Source of the DNA: Alistipes sp.
Lineage (GTDB): Bacteria > Bacteroidota > Bacteroidia > Bacteroidales > Rikenellaceae
Assembly: GCA_017630455.1 (NCBI GenBank)
Contig: JAGBVG010000063.1
Coordinates: 106,135 to 170,134, forward strand
DNA: 64,000 nucleotides
Reading direction: 5' to 3'
The notes under the pieces were generated by a model that saw only the letters and a list, made by a program, of their open reading frames with translations, ran no database searches and was not told the origin of the DNA. The position numbers and the translations under genes are program-made. Of this stretch, positions 43,965-51,931 are shown one piece after another. How positions within the stretch are numbered: the stretch's first letter is position 1; every line of letters begins with the position of its first letter.

Positions 43965-44792
43965 AGCGACTTTGGTTTGTTGTTGGCTATCCATTGCATA
44001 ACATTCTTAGGGGCGCGACCCAGCTCCAGTTGCTCGCGCATATAATCCATAGCCTCGGCGACGTGGACAAAAAAGGCGTAATAACCCTCGCAGAGATAGT
44101 TCAGACCTGCCTCGCCATCCTCGGTGGTGAGGAAGCGGTTGCGTGGGCACTCGCCGTGGCAGGCAAACTCATACTTACATCTGCGGCACTGGCGAGGTAG
44201 TGAGGTGTGCTTAGCTCTTCCGAAGGCGCGCTGCTCGGGGCTATACATTATATTTATAATAGGGGTGTCGTGGATGTTGCCAAGACGATACTCAGGAAAA
44301 ACAAAGTGGTCACACGAATATATGTCGCCGTTATGCTCTATCACTGCTGCGTGGCCGCAATATTTCGACATTGTGCAGATGCTGTGGCCCGTCTATGGAT
44401 ACGCCAACGAGGATGTTGTGCCTATGGAAAAACTCACACCAGCGCTCGTTGATAAGCGTGGCGTTGGTCTGTATGCAGTTGTAGACTCTTCGGCCATCGG
44501 CATAGCGTTGCTGAAGTGCCAATGCGCGTTCGTAGAAGGATATGGGGCGCAGAAGAGGCTCGCCGCCGTGCCATATAAACATCACCTCAGGCGTGGCCTG
44601 CGACTTGATATACTGCTCGATGAATAGCTCGAGGGTCTTGTCGCTCATATAGGGAGCAGGGGTGTTGCAGAGGTCAGACTTCTCGAGATAGTAGCAGTAG
44701 TGACACTGCAGGTTGCAGTGCGCACCTACGGGCTTCGCCATTATGTACATCGGGCTGCCGTATGGTATCTCTATCTCGTCGTACGTGTTCAT
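43961..44792 (-). pseudogene. Anaerobic sulfatase-maturating enzyme (anSME), broken by an internal deletion and frameshift
   Basis: The N-terminal half (from ATG 44792, MNTYDEIEIPYG) has the radical-SAM motif AHCNLQCHYCYYLEK, the GGEPLLRP stretch and ends at VGVSIDGP. The C-terminal half, in the +1 frame, resumes at ICTMSKYCGHAAVIEHNGDI with the SPASM cluster Cys (YSCDHFVFPEYRLGN, CRRCKYEFACHGECP). At least 100 residues between SIDGP and CGHA, present in intact enzymes of about 400 aa, are missing. The join lies near 44380-44391. The front half runs out of frame to a stop at 44331. Radical SAM and SPASM halves are no longer joined, so no active enzyme is expected. Confidence 0.85.
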
Positions 44793-44824
44793 AGTTCTTT
44801 CGGGCGACTTTCGTAATCGTACAT

Positions 44825-44854
44825 CAAAGATACGCAATTGTATCGAATTCTCAA
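44825..44854 (-). promoter_or_regulatory. Promoter upstream of the anSME-sulfatase remnant
   Basis: TTG (44854-44852), 19 nt, TATCTTTG (44832-44825) on the minus strand, about 33 nt before the ATG at 44792. The promoter looks intact although both genes downstream are broken, which points to recent decay. Confidence 0.65.
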
Positions 44855-44917
44855 TACTCGCGCAATTCGAAATATGTAGTTTTTGGGCGAAAGAGAGGTG
44901 ATGTAATAAAAAATTCG

Positions 44918-44925
44918 TATATTTG
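44918..44925 (+). promoter_or_regulatory. Promoter -7 box of the TIR-Sel1 gene
   Basis: TATATTTG, an exact consensus match, lies 37 nt before the ATG at 44963. The region is shared back to back with the anSME promoter. No TTG was found at the right distance. Confidence 0.55.
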
Positions 44926-44962
44926 TATTTACAATTCGATGCAACAATAGTTAACCAAGTGT

Positions 44963-46858
44963 ATGAAATACAATGTCTTTATAAGTTATTCGCGTAAGGA
45001 TACCGAGATTATAGATAGAATAGAGCAGGAGTTGCTGCGCTATGGCATCACCTGTTTTATAGACCGCAGCGCTATAAATCCTGGTGAGGATTATGCCGAG
45101 GTGATATCCAAGGCTCTCTACGACTCCGACCTTATGCTCTTTGTGTGGAGCGAGAACTCCAATCAGTCGCGTGAGGCTGCCAACGAGGTGGCGCTGGCTA
45201 TAGAGTTCGAGAAGCAGGTTGTTCCCTTTAAGATTGGTGAGTTTAAGCCCGACTACAGGTTGGCATACCGTCTTGTGCGATTCAACCGTATAGATGTTCT
45301 GATATATAACGAGCAGAAGATTGTGGCGCTGGGAGAGAAGATTGCCGCGCAACTTGGTAAGACATTGTCCGACGGAGTGGCAGAAGCGAAGGTCTCTACG
45401 GCGCAACCTGTTGCTTCGGTTGCTGAGGAGGTTGTTGAAGATCCCGTGATTGAGGAGGCATATCGCGAAGCACTGGATCTTATCTGTCAGTATAAGATTC
45501 GCGAGGCATTCGATGCGATATATCCACTCGCTATCATTGGTTATAAGGACTCTTTCGATAGATTGGTGTTCTTCACAGGCAAGAAGTTTGAGAAGTATGG
45601 ACATCTCAGCGAGGAGCAGATAGAGCGCATTCGCACCGATGCCGATAATGGAATAGATGTAGCGAGATATATTTATAGCAGATATCTTCTGTCGATAAGC
45701 GAAGGCGATGCCTTTAGGTATGCGCAGGAGGCTGTGGACAATGGCTTTGTACCTGCTAAGTTGGCTCTTGCCAAGTGTTATGACTTGGGTGTCGGCGTGG
45801 CGCAGGATAATGATATGTGTTCGCGCCTGATGATTGAGGCTAAGGATGCTGGGGATTTGGCTGCGGAGTTGGAGTATATACGCTATGTGTGCTATGGATT
45901 CAACTTCAAGCAGGATGAGAAGCGTGCTTTGCGTATGTGGGAGGCTTTGGCAAACAAGGGTGTCGCCGCTGCGATGTCCTATATCGCTGATTTTTATGCC
46001 GAGACCATCCATTGGGATGTAGAGAAGGCTATCTACTATTCGGATATGGCTATTGAGAGGGGACACAAGGAGTGTTATTATTCTAAGGCTTTGGCTTATG
46101 GCTATGATAAGCACTTTAACCTTATAGACTCAGCCAAGTATGTCGAGAATTTGAATGAGGGTGCTATGTATAACGATATCTCATCAATGGTTGCATTGGC
46201 TTATGCATATTATGATGGTGTCGGTAGACAGAAGAATCTAAAACACGCTGTGCGTTGGGCTAAGCGTGCCGCAGAGTTGGGCTCTACATCTGCTATGTTG
46301 ATACTTAATCAGATATACTACTTTGGTGGCGAGGGTGTAGAGGTTAATGATGAGGAGGCGTGGCGCTGGGCAAAACGTGGTGCTGCGCGTAACCACTACG
46401 CATCTTATATCGCCCTGGGAAATATGTGCCGCGATGGTTATGGTATGGAGGATTCGCTTTGTAAGGATTGTGTGACTTACTATGAGCGTGCGGTATATCT
46501 TGGTGGTTCGAGTGCTGATATGGCGGCTTTAGAACTATATAAGATATATAGTGAAGGAAAGTTTGAGCAGCCTCGCGATATGGAGAAGGCAATCTCCTAC
46601 CTAAAGCCTATCGCAGGAATCAACAATGGCACAGCATCGCTCCTCTATGGCAAACTTTTGGTAGATGCCGAAAGCGACTATTGCAATGAGGTTTTGGGTG
46701 TGAAGTACCTGAATATAGCCTGTGAGGCAGGTGTTGCCGAGGCATATTACTGTCTTGGTAAGTTATACGAAGAGGGCTTTGGTGTTATGCAGGATGATGC
46801 TAAGGCTGAGGAGTTGTTTGCAAAAGCAGCCGAATTAGGATACGAAGTTAAGGATTAG
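44963..46858 (+). CDS. TIR domain fused to Sel1-like repeats
   Basis: Residues 1-135 are a TIR domain: YNVFISYSRKDTEIIDRIEQ (strand A and BB-loop side), GITCFIDRSAINPGEDY, and LMLFVWSENSNQSREAANEV, in which E75 sits at the place of the catalytic Glu of NAD-cleaving TIR domains. Residues about 165-630 are Sel1-like helical repeats (AKLALAKCYDLGVGVAQD, SMVALAYAYYDGVGRQKNL, AYYCLGKLYEEGFGVMQDDA, KAEELFAKAAELGYEV). No signal peptide, so cytoplasmic. TIR domains with repeat sensors occur in bacterial antiviral systems and in host-directed effectors; either is possible. It is monocistronic with its own promoter and terminator. There is no second gene of a known TIR defence system beside it. Confidence 0.85.
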   Translation: MKYNVFISYSRKDTEIIDRIEQELLRYGITCFIDRSAINPGEDYAEVISKALYDSDLMLFVWSENSNQSREAANEVALAIEFEKQVVPFKIGEFKPDYRLAYRLVRFNRIDVLIYNEQKIVALGEKIAAQLGKTLSDGVAEAKVSTAQPVASVAEEVVEDPVIEEAYREALDLICQYKIREAFDAIYPLAIIGYKDSFDRLVFFTGKKFEKYGHLSEEQIERIRTDADNGIDVARYIYSRYLLSISEGDAFRYAQEAVDNGFVPAKLALAKCYDLGVGVAQDNDMCSRLMIEAKDAGDLAAELEYIRYVCYGFNFKQDEKRALRMWEALANKGVAAAMSYIADFYAETIHWDVEKAIYYSDMAIERGHKECYYSKALAYGYDKHFNLIDSAKYVENLNEGAMYNDISSMVALAYAYYDGVGRQKNLKHAVRWAKRAAELGSTSAMLILNQIYYFGGEGVEVNDEEAWRWAKRGAARNHYASYIALGNMCRDGYGMEDSLCKDCVTYYERAVYLGGSSADMAALELYKIYSEGKFEQPRDMEKAISYLKPIAGINNGTASLLYGKLLVDAESDYCNEVLGVKYLNIACEAGVAEAYYCLGKLYEEGFGVMQDDAKAEELFAKAAELGYEVKD

Positions 46859-46873
46859 TAATAACGTTTAAGT

Positions 46874-46909
46874 AAAATGAAGGGTCTGTGCTCAGACCCT
46901 TCATTTTTT
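46874..46909. terminator. Bidirectional terminator between TIR-Sel1 and lptD
   Basis: A perfect 15-bp stem (AAAATGAAGGGTCTG at 46874-46888, complement at 46893-46907) with a 4-nt loop ends in a T-run rightward and starts with A4 leftward. It serves both convergent genes. Confidence 0.92.
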
Positions 46910-46923
46910 ATATGTATATACGA

Positions 46924-49575
46924 TTAGTACATATAGTCGTATTGCGAGTAACTCTTATCGTACTTCAAGTCGGCGAGTGACGCTGCCTTAACACCGATGT
47001 TAAAGGCCCAGCTCTTGTGCGCACCGAATGGAATCCACGTAAAGGACATCTGCCAGCAGTGGAGGTCGCGCGAGATGGCTATGGAGGTCATCGACATCTT
47101 GCGTGTGGTGAAGTCGAAACCCGACGACGCGGTAATCATCGTCTTCGGCGTGAGCTTCACGCTACCGTTGAAGTTGATGGTTTGCTGAATGTTCTTCTTA
47201 TATCCCGTAGTTCCGTTGTTAACATACTGCGCGCTATAACTGATGCTGTAGTTAAAACCGAAGTTCCACGGTATTGAGAAGTCGTAATATTGGCCCGCCA
47301 TCCATTGTCGTCGCATTGCGGGGTTGAGCTCTCCGTATGGGTCGGACCACGAGTTGAAGTACTCCGCTGGCAGCGACGTGATGTCGTTACCAGCAGGGCG
47401 CGACTGATCCTCGCGAGAGCGGAACGTGTAACCAAAACTCCAACTTGCGGATTGTATACGACCTATAGAGCCTCGGCTCCACATCAACTTATCGTATCGC
47501 ACACCCTGTGGCGACACCTCGTATGGATCGAGTGTGAGCGAGAGGTTGAGGGCGATATTTTGGTAGATGGTCGTGCGCAACTGTATAGGAAGCGTCGAGA
47601 GACGCATAGAGTCGGCAAGGAAGTTATACGAACCGTTGATAGATATCTGGTCGATAAGTTTCACCTTCTTCACCGTATCCTTGGTGCGGATCTTCGCCTC
47701 CAGAGACTGCGAGAGACCGAATGTGAGCGAGAACTGCTGTCCACTACCTGGCACGCCGTATGCGTTGTCGGTGAATGGCGAGTAGACCTTGAACTTACCT
47801 GTGGTATCTGTCTGCACGGTCTCGTAGAAGCCATACTTCTGACGGCTGAAGTCTGGAGCATAGCTGAAACCTACGTTAGGAGTGAGGGTGTGGCGCACGG
47901 CCTGCAGCTTACGCTCCTTCTTCTTTGCTGTGTAGGTACCATACACGGTGGTGTTTGCCGACACCGAGGCGTTGTAGTTATACAGACGCCAGAAGCCATA
48001 CTCTGGGTCGAGAGTCTCGAGCTTCTTGGTCTCGTTGTTCCACTCCTGACTCACCTTCTTGAAGTACCAACGCTCTGTGTAGTTGAACGATGGGCTGACG
48101 TTGATGTAGTTGAACAGCGACAACGATGTCGATACAGGTATGGTGTGCTGGATACCGTTTTTCATATTTTTGAGCATCTCCTCCGAGAAGATCTTATCCT
48201 CGGTGGTGTTTACCGAGTTGGTCATCTTCATAGAGTAGCTCATCTTAATCTTCTCATACCAGCGGGTCTTACCTATAGCCTCCTTGCGCTTGAAAGGGTT
48301 GAAGCTCGCAACGTTGAAGGTGATGGTAGGCAGTGTGACGGCAATGGTCTTATTCTTCGAGTTCTGCGACACAGACATATTGAGTGCCAATGAGAATGGC
48401 GTGCCCTCCCAGTTCTTCGAGTATGAGATCGAAGAGTTGGTCTGTGTGGCAAGGATGTCGTTGACGTTTGTTGCCGAATATTTGCTATAGCCGCTTGAGG
48501 TAAGGTTTACCGATGCCGAGAATGTCGAACCAGGGTTTGCCTTAGCATCCTGGGAGTGTGTCCACTGGATTTTGTAGTTGTTCTGCTGTACGAAGTCGGC
48601 CTCGCCCTTCTCGCCTGTGCGGATAGCGGCATACTGAAGGTTGAAGTTACCCTTGAACTTATATCGCTTCACATATTGCGATACTGCCGACACCTCCCAC
48701 GAACCGAGGGTGTAGATACCACCTCGTATGGCAAGGTCCATATGCTCGCCGAGGGCGAAGTAGTAGCCGATGTCGCGGATGAAGAAACCCTTTTTATCCT
48801 CACCATACGTAGGCATCAGGATACCCGATTTAGGGCCTACGTGGATAGGGAAGAAGGCCTCGGGGATACCTGGGAAGTAGATAGGTACATCCTCCATAAC
48901 GAGGTAGGCATATCCCGTTACGATTTTCTTGCCTGGGATAACCTTTGCCTGTGTCATCGCGAGGTAGAAGTGTGGGTGGTCGGTATGCTCACAGGTGGTA
49001 TACATACCATTACCGATATGGATGCTCTCGTCGGGGTGCATCTTCACGCTACTACCGATAAGCCATCCGTCACCCTCCTGTGTCGCGATACCCTTGATCT
49101 TCGCCTTGCGCGAGTCGAGGTTATAGGTGATGGTGTCCATAGTATATGGCGAGCCACCATCCGAGAACTCTGGATGTGTTGTAGTTGGACGGCCGTCGAT
49201 GGTGTCGGAAGGGTATCCGTGTGCGAAGATATCCTTGGTCTGCATATTCACACGCATATAGTCGGCCTTGAGGTTCATACCCTGGTATGTCACATCACCC
49301 GTTTTGTAGCTGTAGATCATCTTATTGCGGGCATCGAAGACTACCGAGTCAACGGCCTTACCCTCAATAATGTCATCGAACATCGGTGCGCTTGTGGTGC
49401 GGCGCACTCTCTCCTCTCCTGTTGTGTCGCGTTTTGTGGTCTGCACTGTAGCACTGTCACGGGTTTGGAAGAGTCCAAAGCCTCCTGCGCCCGCCTCGGT
49501 AAGTCCGAATGACAGGCATAAGAACGCCGCGACAAGAAGCGTCGAGGTCAGATATTTTAAGAATAAATGTCTCAA
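46924..49575 (-). CDS. lptD: LPS-assembly outer membrane protein LptD
   Basis: Outer-membrane barrel that inserts lipopolysaccharide into the outer leaflet. After the signal peptide comes an OstA/LptA-like jelly-roll (residues 70-230: YSYKTGDVTYQGMNLKADYMRVN, AKIKGIATQEGDGWLIG, MHPDESIHIGNGMYTTCEHTDHPHFYL), then a long barrel of amphipathic strands to the C-terminus. GPKSGILMPTYGEDKKGFFIRDIGYYF resembles the start of the LptD C-terminal barrel. The length of 883 aa is usual for Bacteroidetes. The Cys pairing of E. coli LptD is not obvious. It is transcribed away from the amidase gene, with which it shares an unusual promoter region. Confidence 0.9.
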   Translation of the reverse strand: MRHLFLKYLTSTLLVAAFLCLSFGLTEAGAGGFGLFQTRDSATVQTTKRDTTGEERVRRTTSAPMFDDIIEGKAVDSVVFDARNKMIYSYKTGDVTYQGMNLKADYMRVNMQTKDIFAHGYPSDTIDGRPTTTHPEFSDGGSPYTMDTITYNLDSRKAKIKGIATQEGDGWLIGSSVKMHPDESIHIGNGMYTTCEHTDHPHFYLAMTQAKVIPGKKIVTGYAYLVMEDVPIYFPGIPEAFFPIHVGPKSGILMPTYGEDKKGFFIRDIGYYFALGEHMDLAIRGGIYTLGSWEVSAVSQYVKRYKFKGNFNLQYAAIRTGEKGEADFVQQNNYKIQWTHSQDAKANPGSTFSASVNLTSSGYSKYSATNVNDILATQTNSSISYSKNWEGTPFSLALNMSVSQNSKNKTIAVTLPTITFNVASFNPFKRKEAIGKTRWYEKIKMSYSMKMTNSVNTTEDKIFSEEMLKNMKNGIQHTIPVSTSLSLFNYINVSPSFNYTERWYFKKVSQEWNNETKKLETLDPEYGFWRLYNYNASVSANTTVYGTYTAKKKERKLQAVRHTLTPNVGFSYAPDFSRQKYGFYETVQTDTTGKFKVYSPFTDNAYGVPGSGQQFSLTFGLSQSLEAKIRTKDTVKKVKLIDQISINGSYNFLADSMRLSTLPIQLRTTIYQNIALNLSLTLDPYEVSPQGVRYDKLMWSRGSIGRIQSASWSFGYTFRSREDQSRPAGNDITSLPAEYFNSWSDPYGELNPAMRRQWMAGQYYDFSIPWNFGFNYSISYSAQYVNNGTTGYKKNIQQTINFNGSVKLTPKTMITASSGFDFTTRKMSMTSIAISRDLHCWQMSFTWIPFGAHKSWAFNIGVKAASLADLKYDKSYSQYDYMY

Positions 49576-49592
49576 AATTCAATAATTTTTTA

Positions 49593-49719
49593 TAACTTTG
49601 CCGACAAGTCGGCAAAACAACCCAGTGGTGACTCTGTATCAGAGTGTGTTATGCTCGCCCATTAGTTTGATGTGCGGACATCGCGTCTCCTCGCTGGGAG
49701 GTTACAACCCGCAAAGATA
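49593..49719. promoter_or_regulatory. Face-to-face promoters between lptD and the amidase gene
   Basis: A rightward TAACTTTG (49593-49600) sits beside lptD but points to the amidase (ATG 49750). A leftward TATCTTTG (49719-49712) sits beside the amidase but points to lptD (start 49575). If both are used, the two 5' leaders (about 130-145 nt) overlap in antisense over roughly 100 bp. A palindrome GCCGACAAGTCGGC (49600-49613) directly after the rightward box, and short hairpins (GACTCTGTATCAGAGT), lie in the shared stretch. No gene was recognised in it. Confidence 0.45.
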
Positions 49720-49749
49720 ATAATATTTTGGACAAAAAATAGTAAATTT

Positions 49750-50892
49750 ATGAGAAATCTCATAATTCAAATATTACTTTTAGTAATAACCTCCGTAGCA
49801 GTGGATGCTCAGGCGGGGCAGATGGCGCAAACATCGCAGCCAAAAAGAGTGGTAGTTATCGACCCTGGACACGGCGGCCCGCGCCCCGGAAAGGTTCACC
49901 GTCAGGTGGTTGAGGCCGACTATGTGTTGGATGTCTCGAAGGAGGTGAAGAGGCTTCTTGTGAACCGAATGTCGAATCTCGATGTATATCTCACGCGCAG
50001 TTGCGATTCGGCATACCACGAGTCGCAGTCGTCGGACAATAAGTTGCGTGCCGAGTTCGCTAATAAGAGGGCAGCAGACCTTTATGTGGGTATTCATTGC
50101 AACGCCTTGGGTAATGCCAATGTCAAGGGTTGCGAGGTCTGGGTGCTGACGCTGAACGAGAAACTGATGAATCAGAATCGCTTGGTGGGTGCGATGTATG
50201 CCGACGAGGGTGATTTCATCAACCCCGAGGATATAGATCGCAATTCGCAGGGCTTTATGATGGCCTTGTCCCGTCAGCTTGAGAATGAGCCTTATAGCCG
50301 CTTCTTTGCCGAGGAGTGTTGTAAAAATATGGCGAGCTATGGTCTTGTAAATAAGGGTGTTAAGGCGGGTACTGTATATACTGTTTTGTACTACAGCGAG
50401 TGCCCTGGCGTTATCGTGGAGATGGGATATCTTACCAACAACAGCGACTATGCCTACCTTACTTCAAAGGGTGCGAAGCAGGAGATGGCAAAGGCCATAA
50501 GTGATGCCATTGTAACCTATTTCGAGACGCTCTATGGCGATGCTTCGCAGAGTGCCGAGGCGGCAGCTGAGGAGGAGAGTACACCAGCCGAGCAGACATC
50601 AGAGGTAAAGGCCGAGGAGGCAAAGGAGGCAAAGGAGGCAGAGAAGGTTGATGAGGGCTACACCATACAGCTTATCTCGAGTTCAAAGAGGGTGAATACT
50701 GCCGACTCGCAGTTTAAGAGCTATAAGGGCAAGGTTAGGGAGATTCTCGGTAGCGGAAGCTATAAATATAAGTATTGTTACGGTAGCTACAAAACATCAG
50801 CGGCGGCACAGGCAGATCTTCAGGAGGTGCGTAAGAGCTTCAAGGATGCCTTTGTGGTGAAGTATCGCGATGGTGCTATTGTCGCAAAATAA
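49750..50892 (+). CDS. N-acetylmuramoyl-L-alanine amidase (Amidase_3) with SPOR-like C-terminus
   Basis: Periplasmic zinc amidase that cuts the stem peptide from peptidoglycan during cell separation. Signal MRNLIIQILLLVITSVAVDA; the zinc motif IDPGHGGPRPG (H41), the Glu in VVEADYVLDV, the His in YVGIHCNALG and the catalytic Glu in GVIVEMGYLTNNSDY are all present. A Glu/Ala/Lys-rich linker (residues about 275-315, AEEAKEAKEAEKV) leads to a SPOR-like domain (YTIQLISSSKRV, CYGSYKTSAAAQADLQEVRK). The length is 380 aa. ATG 49750 was chosen because it starts a proper signal peptide; the frame is open further upstream to 49672. It lies 34 nt before the MCE gene. Confidence 0.92.
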   Translation: MRNLIIQILLLVITSVAVDAQAGQMAQTSQPKRVVVIDPGHGGPRPGKVHRQVVEADYVLDVSKEVKRLLVNRMSNLDVYLTRSCDSAYHESQSSDNKLRAEFANKRAADLYVGIHCNALGNANVKGCEVWVLTLNEKLMNQNRLVGAMYADEGDFINPEDIDRNSQGFMMALSRQLENEPYSRFFAEECCKNMASYGLVNKGVKAGTVYTVLYYSECPGVIVEMGYLTNNSDYAYLTSKGAKQEMAKAISDAIVTYFETLYGDASQSAEAAAEEESTPAEQTSEVKAEEAKEAKEAEKVDEGYTIQLISSSKRVNTADSQFKSYKGKVREILGSGSYKYKYCYGSYKTSAAAQADLQEVRKSFKDAFVVKYRDGAIVAK

Positions 50893-50926
50893 TTCATTGT
50901 GAGAGAAAAATAAAAAAGATAGAACT

Positions 50927-51886
50927 ATGAAAATTAGAAAAGAGTTTAAAATCGGAATCTTTGCAATTGTTGTGATTGCAGTTTCGTGGTGGGGTATCAA
51001 GTGGCTTGGTGGTCGCAACGTCTTGTTGACAAGTGATACCTATTATGTCTATTACGACAACGCTTCTGGACTCCAGGAGTCATCGCGTGTCAAGCTTCGC
51101 GGTGTTGTGGTGGGTAATGTTCAGGAGATCACCTTGGAGCGAGATAGGGTGCTGGTGGAGCTATCCATCGAGAGCAAGTATCGCGACTTGATACCATCGA
51201 ACTCTATCGCCGAGCTTGGTGCTGCGGGTATTCTGAGTGGTGTCGAGGTGGCTATTTTGCAAGGCGATGCCACCGATGTCATCGAGCCAGGAACGGAGAT
51301 TCAGGGTCGCATCAAGGAGGATATGATAGAAGCGTTGGCAGATAAGGGAACCGAGCTTATGGAGGGTCTCAATACCACGATTTCAGGTGTAAATACGCTG
51401 CTTAGTGAAAACTCTCAGCAGATCACAAATCTCGTGGCAAACCTCGAGAATATGACAGCTTCGATCAACGCACTCATAAATGCTTCGGCTGGCGACATTG
51501 AGACCGCAGTGGATAATCTCGGCAGCTTCACGGCTGTTCTTGCGGAGAATACTGGTCGCGTGGAGTCGATGCTCGAGAATCTCGACACCGTAACGAGTGA
51601 CTTGGCTGAGGCTGAGCTTGTTACAAAGCTAAGTGCTACCGTCGAGTCTGTAAACGGTGTACTCGCATCGCTTCAGGGTGGAGAGGGCTCTGTGGGTAAG
51701 TTGCTCAACGACAATAAGCTCTACGACGAGCTCTCATCTGCAAGTGCAAATCTCAGCCTTCTGCTCGAGGATTTGAAGACCAACCCTATGCGTTATGTCC
51801 ACTTCTCACTCTTTGGTAGCGACGACGAGAAGGCAGCAAAGAAGGCGGCAAAGAGAGCAGCTAAGGAGGAGAAGAAGAGAAAGTAA
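50927..51886 (+). CDS. mlaD: MlaD-family (MCE-domain) lipid transport protein
   Basis: Periplasmic lipid-binding subunit of an Mla-type ABC system that moves phospholipid between the membranes. A single N-terminal helix (IGIFAIVVIAVSWWGIKWL) anchors it. The MCE domain (residues 35-115) has YDNASGLQESSRVKLRGVVVGNV and AAGILSGVEVAILQG. A long helical region with heptad-like Leu/Asn follows, as in MCE proteins that form a central tunnel. The tail is Lys/Ala-rich (KKAAKRAAKEEKKRK). The ATPase and permease genes are not in this window. The mutS2 gene follows within 45 nt or less. Confidence 0.9.
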   Translation: MKIRKEFKIGIFAIVVIAVSWWGIKWLGGRNVLLTSDTYYVYYDNASGLQESSRVKLRGVVVGNVQEITLERDRVLVELSIESKYRDLIPSNSIAELGAAGILSGVEVAILQGDATDVIEPGTEIQGRIKEDMIEALADKGTELMEGLNTTISGVNTLLSENSQQITNLVANLENMTASINALINASAGDIETAVDNLGSFTAVLAENTGRVESMLENLDTVTSDLAEAELVTKLSATVESVNGVLASLQGGEGSVGKLLNDNKLYDELSSASANLSLLLEDLKTNPMRYVHFSLFGSDDEKAAKKAAKRAAKEEKKRK

Positions 51887-51931
51887 TATTATATGCTGCG
51901 CCGCAGCAGAGAAACGAGAGTTGTAGGGGAG

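Noticed and set aside
44951-46114. Open frame of 387 codons antisense to the TIR-Sel1 gene
   Set aside because: Ile/Leu/Ser-rich shadow with no motifs; the plus strand carries clear TIR and Sel1 patterns.
49606-49712. Possible tRNA or other known RNA in the lptD-amidase gap
   Set aside because: Several short hairpins are present but no cloverleaf, CCA end or recognisable RNA family fold.
49672-49749. N-terminal extension of the amidase from 49672
   Set aside because: It would place 26 residues (MRTSRLLAGRLQPAK and on) before a perfect signal peptide that starts at ATG 49750.
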